Program-made: the position numbers and the translations under genes
Notes under the pieces: generated by a model
Told to the model about the DNA's origin: nothing
Databases searched by the model: none
What the model saw: the letters and a program-made list of their open reading frames with translations, nothing else
Assembly: GCF_945957465.1 (NCBI RefSeq)
Contig: NZ_CAMFLC010000014.1
Span: 1 to 64,000, forward strand
DNA length: 64,000 nucleotides
Reading direction: 5' to 3'
Source: an uncultured Leifsonia sp.
Lineage (GTDB): Bacteria > Actinomycetota > Actinomycetes > Actinomycetales > Microbacteriaceae
Shown: positions 1-8,697 of the stretch, piece by piece
Layout of the letters: every line of letters starts with the position of its first letter
Position numbering within the stretch: position 1 is the first letter of the stretch

Positions 1-554
1 TCGGGCGGCGGCTGTGGGAGGTCCCGGTCGGCTTCAAGTGGTTCGTCCCCGGCCTCATCGACGGGTCGGTCGGCTTCGGGGGTGAGGAGAGCGCGGGCGC
101 GAGCTTCCTGCGCTTCGACGGCTCGGCGTGGACGACCGACAAGGACGGCATCCTGCTGGCGCTGCTGGCCAGTGAGATCCGCGCGGTCACCGGCAAGTCG
201 CCCTCCCAGCTCTACCGCGAGCTGACCGAGCGCTTCGGCGACCCGGTCTACCAGCGGGTGGACGCGCCGGCCGGCCCCGAGCAGAAGGCGGCACTGAGCA
301 AGCTGGACGGCGAAGCGATCACGGCGACCGAGCTGGCCGGCGAAGCGATCACGGCCAAGCTGAGCCGCGCGCCCGGCAACGACGCGCCACTCGGCGGCGT
401 GAAGGTCGAGACGGCGAACGCCTGGTTCGCCGCCCGCCCGAGCGGAACCGAGAACGTCTACAAGATCTACGCCGAGAGTTTCGTCGGCGAGGAGAACCTG
501 CGCGAGGTGCAGGAGGAGGCGAGGCGCATCGTCGGCGACGCCCTCGGCGCGTGA
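1..554 (+). CDS. pgm: Phosphoglucomutase (alpha-D-glucose phosphate-specific), C-terminal part
   Basis: Interconverts glucose 1-phosphate and glucose 6-phosphate in the cytoplasm. Only the last ~183 codons are in the window; the frame is open from base 3 to a TGA at 552-554, so the 5' end is missing. The visible part carries the sugar-binding loop [11 protein letters not shown], the TDKDGI segment and, near the end, the phosphate-binding ARPSGTE motif followed by KIYAESF, all typical of the PGM/PMM superfamily and in the order expected for this subfamily. A 17-bp exact direct repeat (309-325 and 339-355) lies in frame in the C-terminal region, but the amino-acid pattern there fits the family. 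It converges on the VanY-like gene, with a palindromic repeat between them. Confidence 0.93.
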   Translation, partial: GRRLWEVPVGFKWFVPGLIDGSVGFGGEESAGASFLRFDGSAWTTDKDGILLALLASEIRAVTGKSPSQLYRELTERFGDPVYQRVDAPAGPEQKAALSKLDGEAITATELAGEAITAKLSRAPGNDAPLGGVKVETANAWFAARPSGTENVYKIYAESFVGEENLREVQEEARRIVGDALGA

Positions 555-580
555 CCGCGCCTCGACGCCCTTTCCCTCCG

Positions 581-639
581 CCGAAGGGCGCCCTAACGCC
601 CTCAAAACGCGGTTTTAGGGGCGTTGAGGCGCCCTTCGG
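581..639. repeat. Nested palindromic gene-end repeat, copy A
   Basis: Outer arms CCGAAGGGCGCC (581-592) and GGCGCCCTTCGG (628-639) are perfectly complementary. Inner arms 595-608 and 612-625 pair with two mismatches around a 3-base GCG loop. It sits between two converging genes, so it can act as a bidirectional terminator. The same sequence family recurs at about 6381, 14811 and 40811. Confidence 0.85.
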
Positions 640-654
640 CGCCTCCCGTCACAG

Positions 655-1485
655 TTAGTGGTATTCGGTTCCGCCCGGCACCCCGAAGAACTCCTCCAGA
701 GTCGTCACGCCGGTCGCCCTCAGTCGGGCGGCGAGCGGCGCTCCGATGTAGCGGAAGTGCCACGGCTCGAATGTGTAACCGGTCACGGCGACCTTGTCGG
801 CCGGGTACCGCAGCAGGAACCCGAACCGCCAGGCGTTGGCGGCCAGCCACCTGCCCTGCGGGGTGTCGGCGAAGCACGCATCGAGCGAGCACTTCGCCGG
901 CACGGCGCTGATGTCGACCGCGAGTCCGGTCTGGTGCTCGCTGTGGCCGGGCCGCGCGGTGTCGGTATCGGCGTACGCCTGGCCGTGCCGCGCCATGTCG
1001 TCGTCATAGACGCGGGTCTGCGACTCGAACGAGCGGTAGGCGCTCTGCACGGAGAAGTCGAGACCGGCCTCCGCCCTTCCCGCCGCGAACATCGCCACGA
1101 GCGCTGCGGCCACGTCCGGGCGCATCGGCTGGCGGTTGACGTAGGTGACGTCCGGGTAGACCAGGGAGGGCGGCGTGAAGTCGATCGGGTTCAGCGGCCG
1201 GGGCTTGTTCACCACGACCCAGGTGCTGTTCGGGTCGTCTACCGACTGGGCCGCCTTGTCGAAGCCGACGGCCGTCGGGGTCGGGCTGACCGTCGGCAGC
1301 GCACGCGGGGTGTGGGACGCCTGTGTCTTCTGCGGATGCGGCTGGCGCCGGTGCGCCGCGGGCGACATGGCCATGCAGCCGGACACGGCGAGCACGACGC
1401 TGAGCGCCGCCGCCGCTGCCATCACGGCACGTCGGCGCGCACGCCTCCCTGCGCCCGGCTCCCGGCGGGAACCCCCCAGAATCAC
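655..1485 (-). CDS. VanY-like D-alanyl-D-alanine carboxypeptidase lipoprotein (peptidase M15B)
   Basis: Predicted extracytoplasmic zinc peptidase that trims the terminal D-Ala of peptidoglycan stem peptides. The N-terminus has an Arg-rich stretch, a hydrophobic segment and a lipobox (AVSGC), followed by a Pro/Thr/Ser/His linker, so it should be membrane-anchored outside the cell. The M15 zinc signature is visible: SEHQTGLAVD around residues 182-191 and EPWH around 240-243. GTG at 1485 is chosen because it gives the full Arg-rich signal peptide; a GTG/ATG pair just before the hydrophobic segment is possible, and there is no convincing ribosome binding site at either. It lies 68 bp downstream of the amidase-domain lipoprotein on the same strand, suggesting a cell-wall-related pair. 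Confidence 0.85.
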   Translation of the reverse strand: MILGGSRREPGAGRRARRRAVMAAAAALSVVLAVSGCMAMSPAAHRRQPHPQKTQASHTPRALPTVSPTPTAVGFDKAAQSVDDPNSTWVVVNKPRPLNPIDFTPPSLVYPDVTYVNRQPMRPDVAAALVAMFAAGRAEAGLDFSVQSAYRSFESQTRVYDDDMARHGQAYADTDTARPGHSEHQTGLAVDISAVPAKCSLDACFADTPQGRWLAANAWRFGFLLRYPADKVAVTGYTFEPWHFRYIGAPLAARLRATGVTTLEEFFGVPGGTEYH

Positions 1486-1553
1486 GGGATGAGCATAGCG
1501 CCTCCGCGTGACGCGTCCCGCCGACGGCCCGCGGAGCCGCGGCCGCCCGAAAG

Positions 1554-2447
1554 CTACTTCGACAGGCTCCAGAAGTGGCCGACCGCACCCGGGTGCTCGA
1601 CGGTGATGGTGTGGTCGAAGTCGCGGTAGTTCGTGTCTTCGTTGTGCCCGACCATCTGGATGGTGATCTTGCCGTTCACGTTCTGCACACCGGAGACGAT
1701 CTGCACATGGTCGAGCGAGTCGTTGTCGTTCCAGTCGAACATGACGATGTCGCCGATCTTGATCTTGTCGCGCTGGTCGAACGAGTATTCCGTCAGGCCG
1801 AGCTTGGCGGCGTTCTCGCGGAAGTAGTCGTCCATGGCCGGCACGTAGCCCCAGGCCGGGCTCCAGTCGGCGGCCGCGTCGTGGTTGTACCAGTCGGCGT
1901 TCATCTGCCAGCCGCGCGCGATCAGAGTCTGGCTGACGAAGTTCGCGCAATCGCCTCCGACGGGGTTGAGGTCGCCGTACTGCGCGGTGTTGTAGTTGTT
2001 CCAGTGCGCCATCGCGTAGGCGAGCTGCTGGTCGACGGGCGTGACGACCTGGTAGGTGTACGTCTTGCCGTCGGTCGCCACGGGCTTGCCGGCGGAGTCG
2101 GTGACGGCGACCGGGACGGCTCCTGCCGCGAAGTTCTGGGCCGCGGGCACGGTGACCACGACCTTGTCGGATGTCGCCTGCGTGATGGCGGCCGGCTGGC
2201 CGCCGATCGACACCGAGGCGACCTTCTCGAGGTTGGCCCCGGTGATCGTGACCGTGCCGCCGGACACGCTGCCCGACGCGGGCTGGAGGCCGGAGACGAC
2301 CGGGTCCTTCGACTCGGCGACGGGAGCTGCGCCCGCGATCGCCTTGGTGACGGGGGACGGCTCGCCCGCGCATCCGGTGAAGAGGAGCGCGGCGGCTGCA
2401 GCGACAGCTGCGAGAGAGAACAGGCGGGAACGGCTGAGAGAACTCAT
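1554..2447 (-). CDS. Secreted lipoprotein with TIG/IPT domain and putative amidase domain
   Basis: Signal peptide with lipobox LFTGC (Cys26), then an immunoglobulin-like TIG/IPT fold (about 48-133) and a C-terminal putative amidase domain (Amidase_6 type) from about 140. The amidase domain contains the NlpC/P60-like catalytic Cys in GGDCANFVSQ (Cys167) and a downstream His in LDHVQIV (His247), with Trp/Tyr-rich surroundings. The family is thought to act on peptide or amide bonds in wall material, but its substrate is not established. ATG start preceded by AAGG. It faces divergently from the drug exporter and is followed by the VanY-like gene. Confidence 0.83.
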   Translation of the reverse strand: MSSLSRSRLFSLAAVAAAAALLFTGCAGEPSPVTKAIAGAAPVAESKDPVVSGLQPASGSVSGGTVTITGANLEKVASVSIGGQPAAITQATSDKVVVTVPAAQNFAAGAVPVAVTDSAGKPVATDGKTYTYQVVTPVDQQLAYAMAHWNNYNTAQYGDLNPVGGDCANFVSQTLIARGWQMNADWYNHDAAADWSPAWGYVPAMDDYFRENAAKLGLTEYSFDQRDKIKIGDIVMFDWNDNDSLDHVQIVSGVQNVNGKITIQMVGHNEDTNYRDFDHTITVEHPGAVGHFWSLSK

Positions 2448-2759
2448 ACGACCTTAAAGGAGGGTTCGGAGGATTATTCGGGTCGGCTCCCCCAACGTAC
2501 GCCTGGCTCCTTTGCGGCACCTGGACGGGGGGCAATCCGGTCATCGAGAACCCGAACGAACGGCGGATGAACCGCGTGATCTCGCGACATTCACCCGTTC
2601 GTTCGCCCGTGGCGAACGGCCTCCCGAGGGCGTAGTCTCACGTTGCTGAAAGACTCGCACCGGGTGTAAGTTTGCACTCTCCGCAAAATTCTTTGCCCCA
2701 CACCGGTGTGACGTTCGAGTGACGGGCGTCCCCGCACACGACTCTCGACACGGAGACAG
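2448..2759. other. Divergent intergenic region with a perfect 11-bp inverted repeat
   Basis: About 312 bp between the amidase lipoprotein (leftward) and the exporter (rightward). It holds a perfect inverted repeat CGAACGAACGG (2553-2563) / CCGTTCGTTCG (2595-2605) with a 31-bp spacer, plus a further CGAACGG half-site at 2613-2619. A weak rightward promoter may be TTGCTG (2643-2648) and TGTAAG (2665-2670), 16-bp spacing, followed by TTTGC/GCAAA arms (2671-2675, 2683-2687). No gene was recognised here. Confidence 0.45.
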
Positions 2760-4949
2760 ATGTCCAGTCAGACCAGCGCGGCGGTAGCCGCACCCAAACC
2801 GATCATGTCGCATCGCCAGATCCTGCTGGTGATCTTCGGCCTGATGGCCGGCATGTTCCTCTCGGCCCTCGACCAGACCATCGTCGGTACCGCCATCCGC
2901 ACCATCGGCGACGACCTGCACGGGCTCAGCCAGCAGGCGTGGGTCACCACGGCCTACCTGATCCTCTCGACGATCTCGACCCCGATCTACGGCAAGCTCT
3001 CGGACATCTTCGGTCGGCGCCCGCTGTTCATCATCGCCATCGTCATCTTCATCGTCGGATCGATCCTGGCGTCGTTCTCGACCTCCATGCTCGAGCTCGC
3101 GGCCTTCCGCGCGATCCAGGGTCTCGGTGCCGGCGGTCTGATGTCGATGCCGCTCGCCATCATGGGCGACATGCTCGCCCCGCGCGAGCGAGCCAAGTAC
3201 CAGGGCTACTTCCTCGCCGTCTTCGGCATCTCGAGCCTCATCGGCCCGCTGATCGGCGGCCTCTTCGCCGGAGCCGACCAGATCCTCTGGATCGCAGGCT
3301 GGCGCTGGGTGTTCCTCATCAACGTGCCGATCGGCATCGCCGCGCTGTTCATGGTCATGCGCTTCCTGCACCTTCCGAAGCACGACCGCGGCTCCGCCCG
3401 CATCGACTGGTGGGGAGCCGCCGGCGTCATCGTCGCGCTGGTGCCGCTGCTGCTGGTGGCCGAGCAGGGCCGCGAATGGGGCTGGAGCAGTGCCGGCTCC
3501 ATCGCCTGCTATGTGATCGGCGCCGTCGGCATCATCGCCTTCATCCTGATCGAGCGGGCCATGAAGGACGACGCGCTCATCCCGCTCAAGCTCTTCCGTT
3601 CCAGCACGTTCTCGATGGCAACCGTCATCGGCGTGCTCGTCGGCTTCGGGATGTTCGGCGCGATGCTGACCCTGCCGCTCTACCTGCAGATCGTGCTCGG
3701 CGCGACCCCCACCGAGTCGGGCCTCCAGCTGCTGCCGATGATCCTCGGCCTGATGATCTCCTCGATCGCCTCGGGCCAGATCATCGCCCGCACCGGTCAC
3801 TACCGGCAGTTCCCGATCATCGGAACCGCGATGCTCGCGGGCGGCTTCTTCTACCTGACCTTCCTGAAGTTCGGTGACTCCTACTGGTTCATCGCCGGCG
3901 CGATGCTCCTGATCGGTCTCGGCCTCGGCCAGCTGATGCAGACGCTGACGATCGCCAGCCAGAACTCGGTCGGCCTGCGCGACATGGGCGTGGCCACCTC
4001 GGCCTCCACGTTCTTCCGCCAGATCGGTGGAACGCTGGGCACCGCCGTGCTGCTCTCCCTGCTGTTCACGGTGTTCCCCACGAACATCCAGACCGCGCTC
4101 ACCGACAAGCCCACGCTGACCAGCGCGATGGAGGCCGCCCTGACCCCCTCGGTCGCCTCGGCACCCGAGAACAAGGGCATCATGGACAAGATCTACACGC
4201 CGATCACCAGCAAGGCGACGGCCGCGACGCAGCAGGCCCTCCAGAAGGCCGTCGACGGCGCGAAGTCGGCCGCCACCGCGGCAGTCGACGCGCAGGTCGC
4301 CGCGGGGCGCATCCCGGCCGAGGCCCAGCCCCAGGCCGAGGCGGCCGCCCAGCAGCAGGCCATCCAGGCGGCGGCGACGAAGATCGAGGCGCAGGCCCCC
4401 TACGCCAAGGTCGCCGGCGACGGAACGGTCACGCTCGACTTCTCCGACGAGGCCGCCCGCTCGGCGTACGTCGACACCCTGGTGCCCCGGCTCCAGAGCG
4501 AGCTGAAGAAGAGCAACAACGCGAACAACAGCTCGGATATCAACGACACCTCGTTCCTGAACAGCGCCGACGCGCGACTGTCCAAGCCGTTCCTGGTCGC
4601 CTTCAACGCGTCGGCCGTTCAGGTCTACTGGGTGGCGATGATCGTGGTCCTGGTCGCGTTCGTGCTGTCGCTGTTCTTCAAGACCCCGCCGTTGCGTGCC
4701 AAGTCGGCGCTGCAGGAGGCCGCGGACGCCCGCACGGAGGCGGCGGCTGCCGAGGCCGCAGCCGCCGGCGAGCGCGAGCCGGTGCCGGCGGGTGCGATGG
4801 CATCCGATGCCTCCGAGCGGGAAGAGCTCGAGGAGACCGACCTGGGGCTCATCGCGAGCCGAGTGGCCGGCGAGACCGGAGCGCTCATCGAGCCCGTCAT
4901 CGACACCGCGTCGGTCGCCGCGCAGCGACCGCGGCCCGCGACCGACTGA
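2760..4949 (+). CDS. DHA2-family MFS multidrug exporter with large extracytoplasmic insertion
   Basis: Proton-driven drug exporter of the 14-TM EmrB/QacA family. Visible motifs: LDQTIVGTAI in TM1 (motif D1), GKLSDIFGRRP between TM2 and TM3 (motif A) and a GPLIGGLF stretch in TM5 (motif C). At 729 residues it is much longer than the usual ~500. A roughly 170-residue Ala/Gln-rich insertion (about 443-612) lies between TM13 and TM14, predicted outside the membrane and largely helical, and there is a ~90-residue acidic Ala/Glu-rich cytoplasmic tail. The ATG at 2760 has GGAGA upstream. It ends 8 bp from the converging antiporter gene. Substrate cannot be told from sequence. Confidence 0.9.
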   Translation: MSSQTSAAVAAPKPIMSHRQILLVIFGLMAGMFLSALDQTIVGTAIRTIGDDLHGLSQQAWVTTAYLILSTISTPIYGKLSDIFGRRPLFIIAIVIFIVGSILASFSTSMLELAAFRAIQGLGAGGLMSMPLAIMGDMLAPRERAKYQGYFLAVFGISSLIGPLIGGLFAGADQILWIAGWRWVFLINVPIGIAALFMVMRFLHLPKHDRGSARIDWWGAAGVIVALVPLLLVAEQGREWGWSSAGSIACYVIGAVGIIAFILIERAMKDDALIPLKLFRSSTFSMATVIGVLVGFGMFGAMLTLPLYLQIVLGATPTESGLQLLPMILGLMISSIASGQIIARTGHYRQFPIIGTAMLAGGFFYLTFLKFGDSYWFIAGAMLLIGLGLGQLMQTLTIASQNSVGLRDMGVATSASTFFRQIGGTLGTAVLLSLLFTVFPTNIQTALTDKPTLTSAMEAALTPSVASAPENKGIMDKIYTPITSKATAATQQALQKAVDGAKSAATAAVDAQVAAGRIPAEAQPQAEAAAQQQAIQAAATKIEAQAPYAKVAGDGTVTLDFSDEAARSAYVDTLVPRLQSELKKSNNANNSSDINDTSFLNSADARLSKPFLVAFNASAVQVYWVAMIVVLVAFVLSLFFKTPPLRAKSALQEAADARTEAAAAEAAAAGEREPVPAGAMASDASEREELEETDLGLIASRVAGETGALIEPVIDTASVAAQRPRPATD

Positions 4950-4957
4950 GCCGCGGA

Positions 4958-6292
4958 CTAATCCACCTCACCGACGGGACGGCCGTCGCCCACCCGGGCG
5001 GCGGCCGTTCCGCCGTCGTGTGCCGCCACCCGTCGCAGCACGAGCGGCGTCGCCACACCGTGCAGCAGGATGCTGCCGACGACGGTGAGCACCGTCACGC
5101 TCAGCACGTCGGCGCTGTCGCTGTCCGGCAGGTGGTTGAACGCCAGCAGGCCGAAGACGATCGTCGCCGTTCCACGCGGACCGACCAGCCCGATGTAGGT
5201 GCGCTCCCGCCAGGTCACCGGCGAGCCGAGCATGGCGAGGTACACCGGCAGGGCGCGGAAGAGCGTCAGCGCGAGCACAGCGATGATCAGGATGCGCCAG
5301 TCGATGCCGTCGGCTATCACGGCCGTGGTCATCCCGCCGAGGATGAACCAGACGAAGTTCGCCGCGACGGTGCTCGCCTCCTCCACGAGCAGGAGCTCGT
5401 CGTGCGGTACGGCTCGCTCGGCGCTGCGCCGCGTGCGGAGGACACGGAACATGACCCCGGCGACGAAAGCGGCGACGAAGCCGTTGGCCGCCACGTCGTG
5501 CAGCGTGGCGATCCCGTAGGTCAGCAGAGGCGCCAGCAGCATCACGAAGCGGATCCCGGACGCGTCGGCCCAGCCGCGGGTGGCGGCCCAGCGCGTCAGC
5601 AGGCCGAGCAGCGCCCCGACCACCACGCCGACGAGGATCGCGAACAGGGTGGCCGGCACGGCGCCGAAGAAGGCGAAGACGGCTTCGGACAGGTTCTTCT
5701 CGAGCTCTTTCTCGGTGGCGCCCGTGACCTGCTCGCCGGTGTTCGCGACTCTGAGCAGCGTCGGGAGCGCGACGGCGATCGCGAGCGACATGCTGAACAA
5801 CGGCGAGATGAGACCGTCGTTGTAGCCGCTCTCGACGTTGAGGATCTGCCGGACCCGTGCGGGGACGCGCCCGCTGCGCAGGAGGGCCGTCGCGGGCGCG
5901 AAGTCGGTGGGCATCACGATGCAGGCGACGACGATCAGCACGAAGACGTTCAGCTCGGGCAGGAGCCATCCGGTCGCGAGCACGACGAGCACGAGCGAGA
6001 TCGGGAGCGCGATCAGGACCAGCCGCGCGAGGCTGCGCCCCTCGCCGCCGAAGATCCCGCCGCGGACCTCGCAGGCGTCGACGAACAGCAGCACGGCCAG
6101 GATGAGCTCGACGACATGCTGCGCCACATCGCTGTCGATGGCGTCGGTGAACCCGTGCACATCGACGAGGACGACGATCGCGCCGAGCACCGCGAGCGCA
6201 GCCGGGCCGGCGATCCCGAAGCGTTCGAACCGCCGGGCCACCAGAGACCAGAGCGCAACGGCCGCGAGACCGACGAGGATGATGACCGGCAT
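4958..6292 (-). CDS. CPA1-family sodium/proton antiporter
   Basis: Twelve or so hydrophobic helices over 444 residues, with the CPA1 hallmarks PTDFAPATALL in the discontinuous helix and ESGYNDGLISPL two helices later, giving the Thr-Asp and Asn-Asp ion-site residues. Near the end a GPRGTATI segment matches the conserved Gly-Arg helix of this family. It exchanges internal Na+ (or K+) for external H+ at the cytoplasmic membrane. GAGGAG lies 6 bases before the ATG. It lies downstream of, and in the same direction as, the TetR gene, with repeat copy B in the gap, so co-transcription is uncertain. Confidence 0.9.
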   Translation of the reverse strand: MPVIILVGLAAVALWSLVARRFERFGIAGPAALAVLGAIVVLVDVHGFTDAIDSDVAQHVVELILAVLLFVDACEVRGGIFGGEGRSLARLVLIALPISLVLVVLATGWLLPELNVFVLIVVACIVMPTDFAPATALLRSGRVPARVRQILNVESGYNDGLISPLFSMSLAIAVALPTLLRVANTGEQVTGATEKELEKNLSEAVFAFFGAVPATLFAILVGVVVGALLGLLTRWAATRGWADASGIRFVMLLAPLLTYGIATLHDVAANGFVAAFVAGVMFRVLRTRRSAERAVPHDELLLVEEASTVAANFVWFILGGMTTAVIADGIDWRILIIAVLALTLFRALPVYLAMLGSPVTWRERTYIGLVGPRGTATIVFGLLAFNHLPDSDSADVLSVTVLTVVGSILLHGVATPLVLRRVAAHDGGTAAARVGDGRPVGEVD

Positions 6293-6380
6293 CCGCTGCT
6301 CCTCCCCTCGCCTCCGCGTTCGCGCTGCCCCCGCTCAGTCTCTCCCGCCTCACCCCCGCGCGCCAACCTCCGAGGGATCC

Positions 6381-6438
6381 CGGGGGCGCCCGAACGCCCT
6401 TATCCGCGCGTTTCAGGGGCGTTTAGACGCCCTTCGGG
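6381..6438. repeat. Nested palindromic gene-end repeat, copy B
   Basis: Same family as copy A but the most diverged: arms built on GGGGGCGCC..AACGCCC and GGGGCGTTTAGACGCCC surround a loop with CGCGCG. It lies just after the TetR stop and upstream of the antiporter start, i.e. between tandem genes rather than converging ones, and fits a terminator for tetR. Confidence 0.7.
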
Positions 6439-6476
6439 CACCCCTCGGACCCCTCGGGCGCCCCTGGAGGCTCGGG

Positions 6477-7070
6477 TCAGGGCGACGCGAGGAGGTCGAG
6501 CGCGAGGGCGCGGGCCTCGCGGAGGCGGCGGCGGTCGGCGTCGAGTCCGGAGCGGGCGAGCGCGCCGTGCAGCACGGAGGAGAGAAGCTGCGCGGTCCGC
6601 TCCGCGCGCACGCGGTCGGTGAGCTCGCGCAGGCTCGCAGTGAGGATGCCGTCGACCTCGGCACTGTGCCGGCGCACGACCTCCCGGCCGGGGTCGCCGA
6701 GCGGCAGCTCGGCCGCCGCGTTCAGCAGAGCGTCTCCGCGGTAGCCGGAATCCGGGGCGAGGGCGGCCTGGTCGAGATACGCGTCGAACACCGCCAGGGT
6801 GCGCGTGATCGGATCTGCTGCCCGGCGCGCTCGGCGGGCGTAGAGGGCGAGCCACTCCGCATGGCGGGCCTCGAGCGTGGCCGAGACGAGCGCCGACTTG
6901 GAGGCGAAGTTGTTGTAAAGGCTCATCTTCGCCACGCCGGCGTCGGCCGTGATGGCGTCGATCCCCGTGGCGGCGATGCCGTCGGCGTAGAACCTGCGCG
7001 CGGCCGCTTCGAGGATGCGCCGACGTGCGGCGCCCGTTCGTGCGCCGGTGTTGCGCGGCCCTTCGGCCAT
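6477..7070 (-). CDS. TetR/AcrR-family transcriptional regulator
   Basis: 197-residue regulator with an N-terminal helix-turn-helix (ARRRILEAAARRFYADG ... VAKMSLYNNFASK, about 14-62) and a variable C-terminal ligand domain. AGGAGG stands 5 bases before the ATG, a strong ribosome binding site. A dyad 17-36 bp upstream of the start suggests autorepression. Likely targets are itself and possibly the downstream antiporter; the effector is unknown. The divergent neighbour is the beta-glucoside operon, which has its own LacI sites, so control of that operon by this TetR is less likely. Confidence 0.9.
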   Translation of the reverse strand: MAEGPRNTGARTGAARRRILEAAARRFYADGIAATGIDAITADAGVAKMSLYNNFASKSALVSATLEARHAEWLALYARRARRAADPITRTLAVFDAYLDQAALAPDSGYRGDALLNAAAELPLGDPGREVVRRHSAEVDGILTASLRELTDRVRAERTAQLLSSVLHGALARSGLDADRRRLREARALALDLLASP

Positions 7071-7086
7071 TGCGCCTCCTGTTATC

Positions 7087-7106
7087 TAGGTAGGTCAGTC
7101 TATCTA
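7087..7106. promoter_or_regulatory. TetR-type operator dyad
   Basis: TAGGTAG-GTCAGT-CTATCTA: 7-bp arms with one mismatch and a 6-bp centre, located directly upstream of the tetR ribosome binding site. Size and position fit an autoregulatory TetR site (inference). Confidence 0.6.
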
Positions 7107-7226
7107 AAACCCTTCGGCCGAAGATCACGGTTCGGTCACGACCGCCGTCGGCCGGCCGCGAGATTCCGCGGCGCACGAGCGGTCGGCGGGTATCCCCGGT
7201 TTTCCAGCGATGAGAGCGCGACCACG

Positions 7227-7263
7227 TTGTGTCTTGACAAGTACGACACAACGGTCCTACATT
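7227..7263 (+). promoter_or_regulatory. Promoter of the beta-glucoside operon, -35 inside an inverted repeat
   Basis: TTGACA (7234-7239) and TACATT (7258-7263) with an 18-bp spacer form a good SigA-type promoter. The -35 lies in the 11-bp spacer of a perfect TTGTGTC (7227-7233) / GACACAA (7245-7251) dyad, so a second regulator besides LacI may act here. Confidence 0.65.
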
Positions 7264-7276
7264 CGCTTTCGATCCG

Positions 7277-7314
7277 TGAGAGCGCTCTCACCACACCCGA
7301 AGAGAGCGCTCTCA
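7277..7314. promoter_or_regulatory. Two LacI-family operators (CebR/CelR-like)
   Basis: TGAGAGCGCTCTCA (7277-7290) is a perfect 14-bp palindrome; a second copy, AGAGAGCGCTCTCA (7301-7314), has a perfect 12-bp core. Centres are 24 bp apart, just downstream of the predicted transcription start. The sequence closely resembles the TGGGAGCGCTCCCA box of actinobacterial CebR/CelR cellobiose repressors, and the operon ends with a LacI gene. Confidence 0.85.
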
Positions 7315-7358
7315 CCGAGAACTAGACCCAACAACTCACACGCACAAGGGAGTGATCC

Positions 7359-8684
7359 GTGAAGCTTTCACGTCGCACCACGGTCGCGGCGGCAATCGCC
7401 GGCGCGGCCTCGTTCGCCCTCCTCGCGGCCGGCTGCTCATCGAGCGGCGGCGATGCGGGGACCAGCTCGAACCCGATCACGCTGACCGTCACGACGTTCG
7501 GCACGATGGGCTTCGACAAGCTCTACTCGCAGTACGAGAAAGAGCACCCGGGCATCAAGATCAAGGCGACCAACATCGACACCGGTGACAACGCCCTGAC
7601 CGACTGGCAGACCAAGGAGGCCGCCGGCAGCGGGCTCCCCGACGTCCAGGCGGTCGAGGAGGGCTGGCTGTCCAAGGTCATGCAGGTCTCCGACCAGTTC
7701 AACGACCTCAAGGACTACGGCGCGAACGACATCAAGAGCCGCTGGGTCGACTGGAAGCTGAAGCAGGCCACCGACAAGAACGGCCGCATCATCGGCTACG
7801 GCACCGACATCGGGCCGGAGGGCCTCTGCTACAACGGCAAGCTCTTCGCCGCTGCGGGCCTGCCGAGCGACCGCGATTCCGTGGCCAAACTCTTCGGCGG
7901 CGCCAACGCCACCTGGGACGACTTCTTCAAGGTCGGCGAGCAGTACAAGGCCGCCACCGGCAAGGCCTTCTACGACCAGTCCGGCTTCATCTGGAACGCG
8001 ATGGTGAACCAGCAGCCCGAGGGCTACTACACCAAGGACGGCAAGCTCAACATCGAGAACAACAGTGATCTGAAGGCGCTGTGGAGCAAGCTGGCCGCCG
8101 GCGCCGCAGCCGGCCTCTCGTCGAACCAGACCCAGTGGGACTGGGGCAAGGGCAAGGCGTTCACCGACGGCTCGTTCGCCACGTTCGTCTGCCCGGGCTG
8201 GATGCTCGGCGTCGTGCAGGGCCAGGTCAAGGCGGGCGGCGGCGACGCCTCCACCGGCTGGGACTTCGCCAACGTGTTCCCGGGCGGCGCGGCCAACTGG
8301 GGCGGCTCGTTCCTGACGGTTCCGAAGCAGTCCAAGCACCCGAAGGAGGCCGCGGCCCTCGCCGCGTGGCTGACCACCGCCAAGTCGCAGGTCGCCACCT
8401 TCCAGGCGGCCGGCACCTTCCCGTCCGTCACCGCGGCGCAGTCCGACCCCGGCGTGACCGGCCCGAGCGACCTCACGAAGTTCTTCAACAACGCACCGGT
8501 CGGCCAGATCCTGGCGAAGCGCGCGAAGGGCGTCGTCGCTCAGTACAAGGGCCCGGACGACTCGGTCATCCAGAGCCAGGTCTTCGGACCGTCGGTGCAG
8601 CAGCTCGACTCCGGCAAGGCGAACGGCGACCAGGCCTGGGCCAACGCGATGAAGCTCCTGAACCAGCTCGTCGTCAACAAGTAG
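7359..8684 (+). CDS. CUT1 ABC transporter sugar-binding lipoprotein
   Basis: Extracytoplasmic solute-binding protein of family 1, tethered by a lipid: twin-Arg-like KLSRRTT start, hydrophobic segment and lipobox LAAGC. Of the 441 residues, the mature part has the alternating alpha/beta pattern of the family, with Trp-rich segments that usually stack against sugars. GTG start preceded by AAGGGAG. First gene of the operon, followed by an intercistronic hairpin, two permeases and a GH1 glucosidase, so a beta-glucoside such as cellobiose is the likely cargo (inference). Confidence 0.9.
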   Translation: MKLSRRTTVAAAIAGAASFALLAAGCSSSGGDAGTSSNPITLTVTTFGTMGFDKLYSQYEKEHPGIKIKATNIDTGDNALTDWQTKEAAGSGLPDVQAVEEGWLSKVMQVSDQFNDLKDYGANDIKSRWVDWKLKQATDKNGRIIGYGTDIGPEGLCYNGKLFAAAGLPSDRDSVAKLFGGANATWDDFFKVGEQYKAATGKAFYDQSGFIWNAMVNQQPEGYYTKDGKLNIENNSDLKALWSKLAAGAAAGLSSNQTQWDWGKGKAFTDGSFATFVCPGWMLGVVQGQVKAGGGDASTGWDFANVFPGGAANWGGSFLTVPKQSKHPKEAAALAAWLTTAKSQVATFQAAGTFPSVTAAQSDPGVTGPSDLTKFFNNAPVGQILAKRAKGVVAQYKGPDDSVIQSQVFGPSVQQLDSGKANGDQAWANAMKLLNQLVVNK

Positions 8685-8697
8685 TACACCTCACCAG

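Noticed and set aside
309-355. 17-bp exact direct repeat inside pgm suggesting a recent duplication
   Set aside because: The encoded pattern ([15 protein letters not shown]) fits what I recall of normal phosphoglucomutases, so an insertion is not needed to explain it.
655-2544. A 629-codon frame spanning both the VanY-like and amidase genes
   Set aside because: Only its last part encodes the VanY-like protein; the rest is an Arg-rich shadow of the amidase gene in another frame.
6400-7251. 283-codon leftward frame overlapping tetR
   Set aside because: Arg/Pro-rich composition typical of out-of-frame reading in high-GC DNA; the TetR frame has a strong ribosome binding site and family match.
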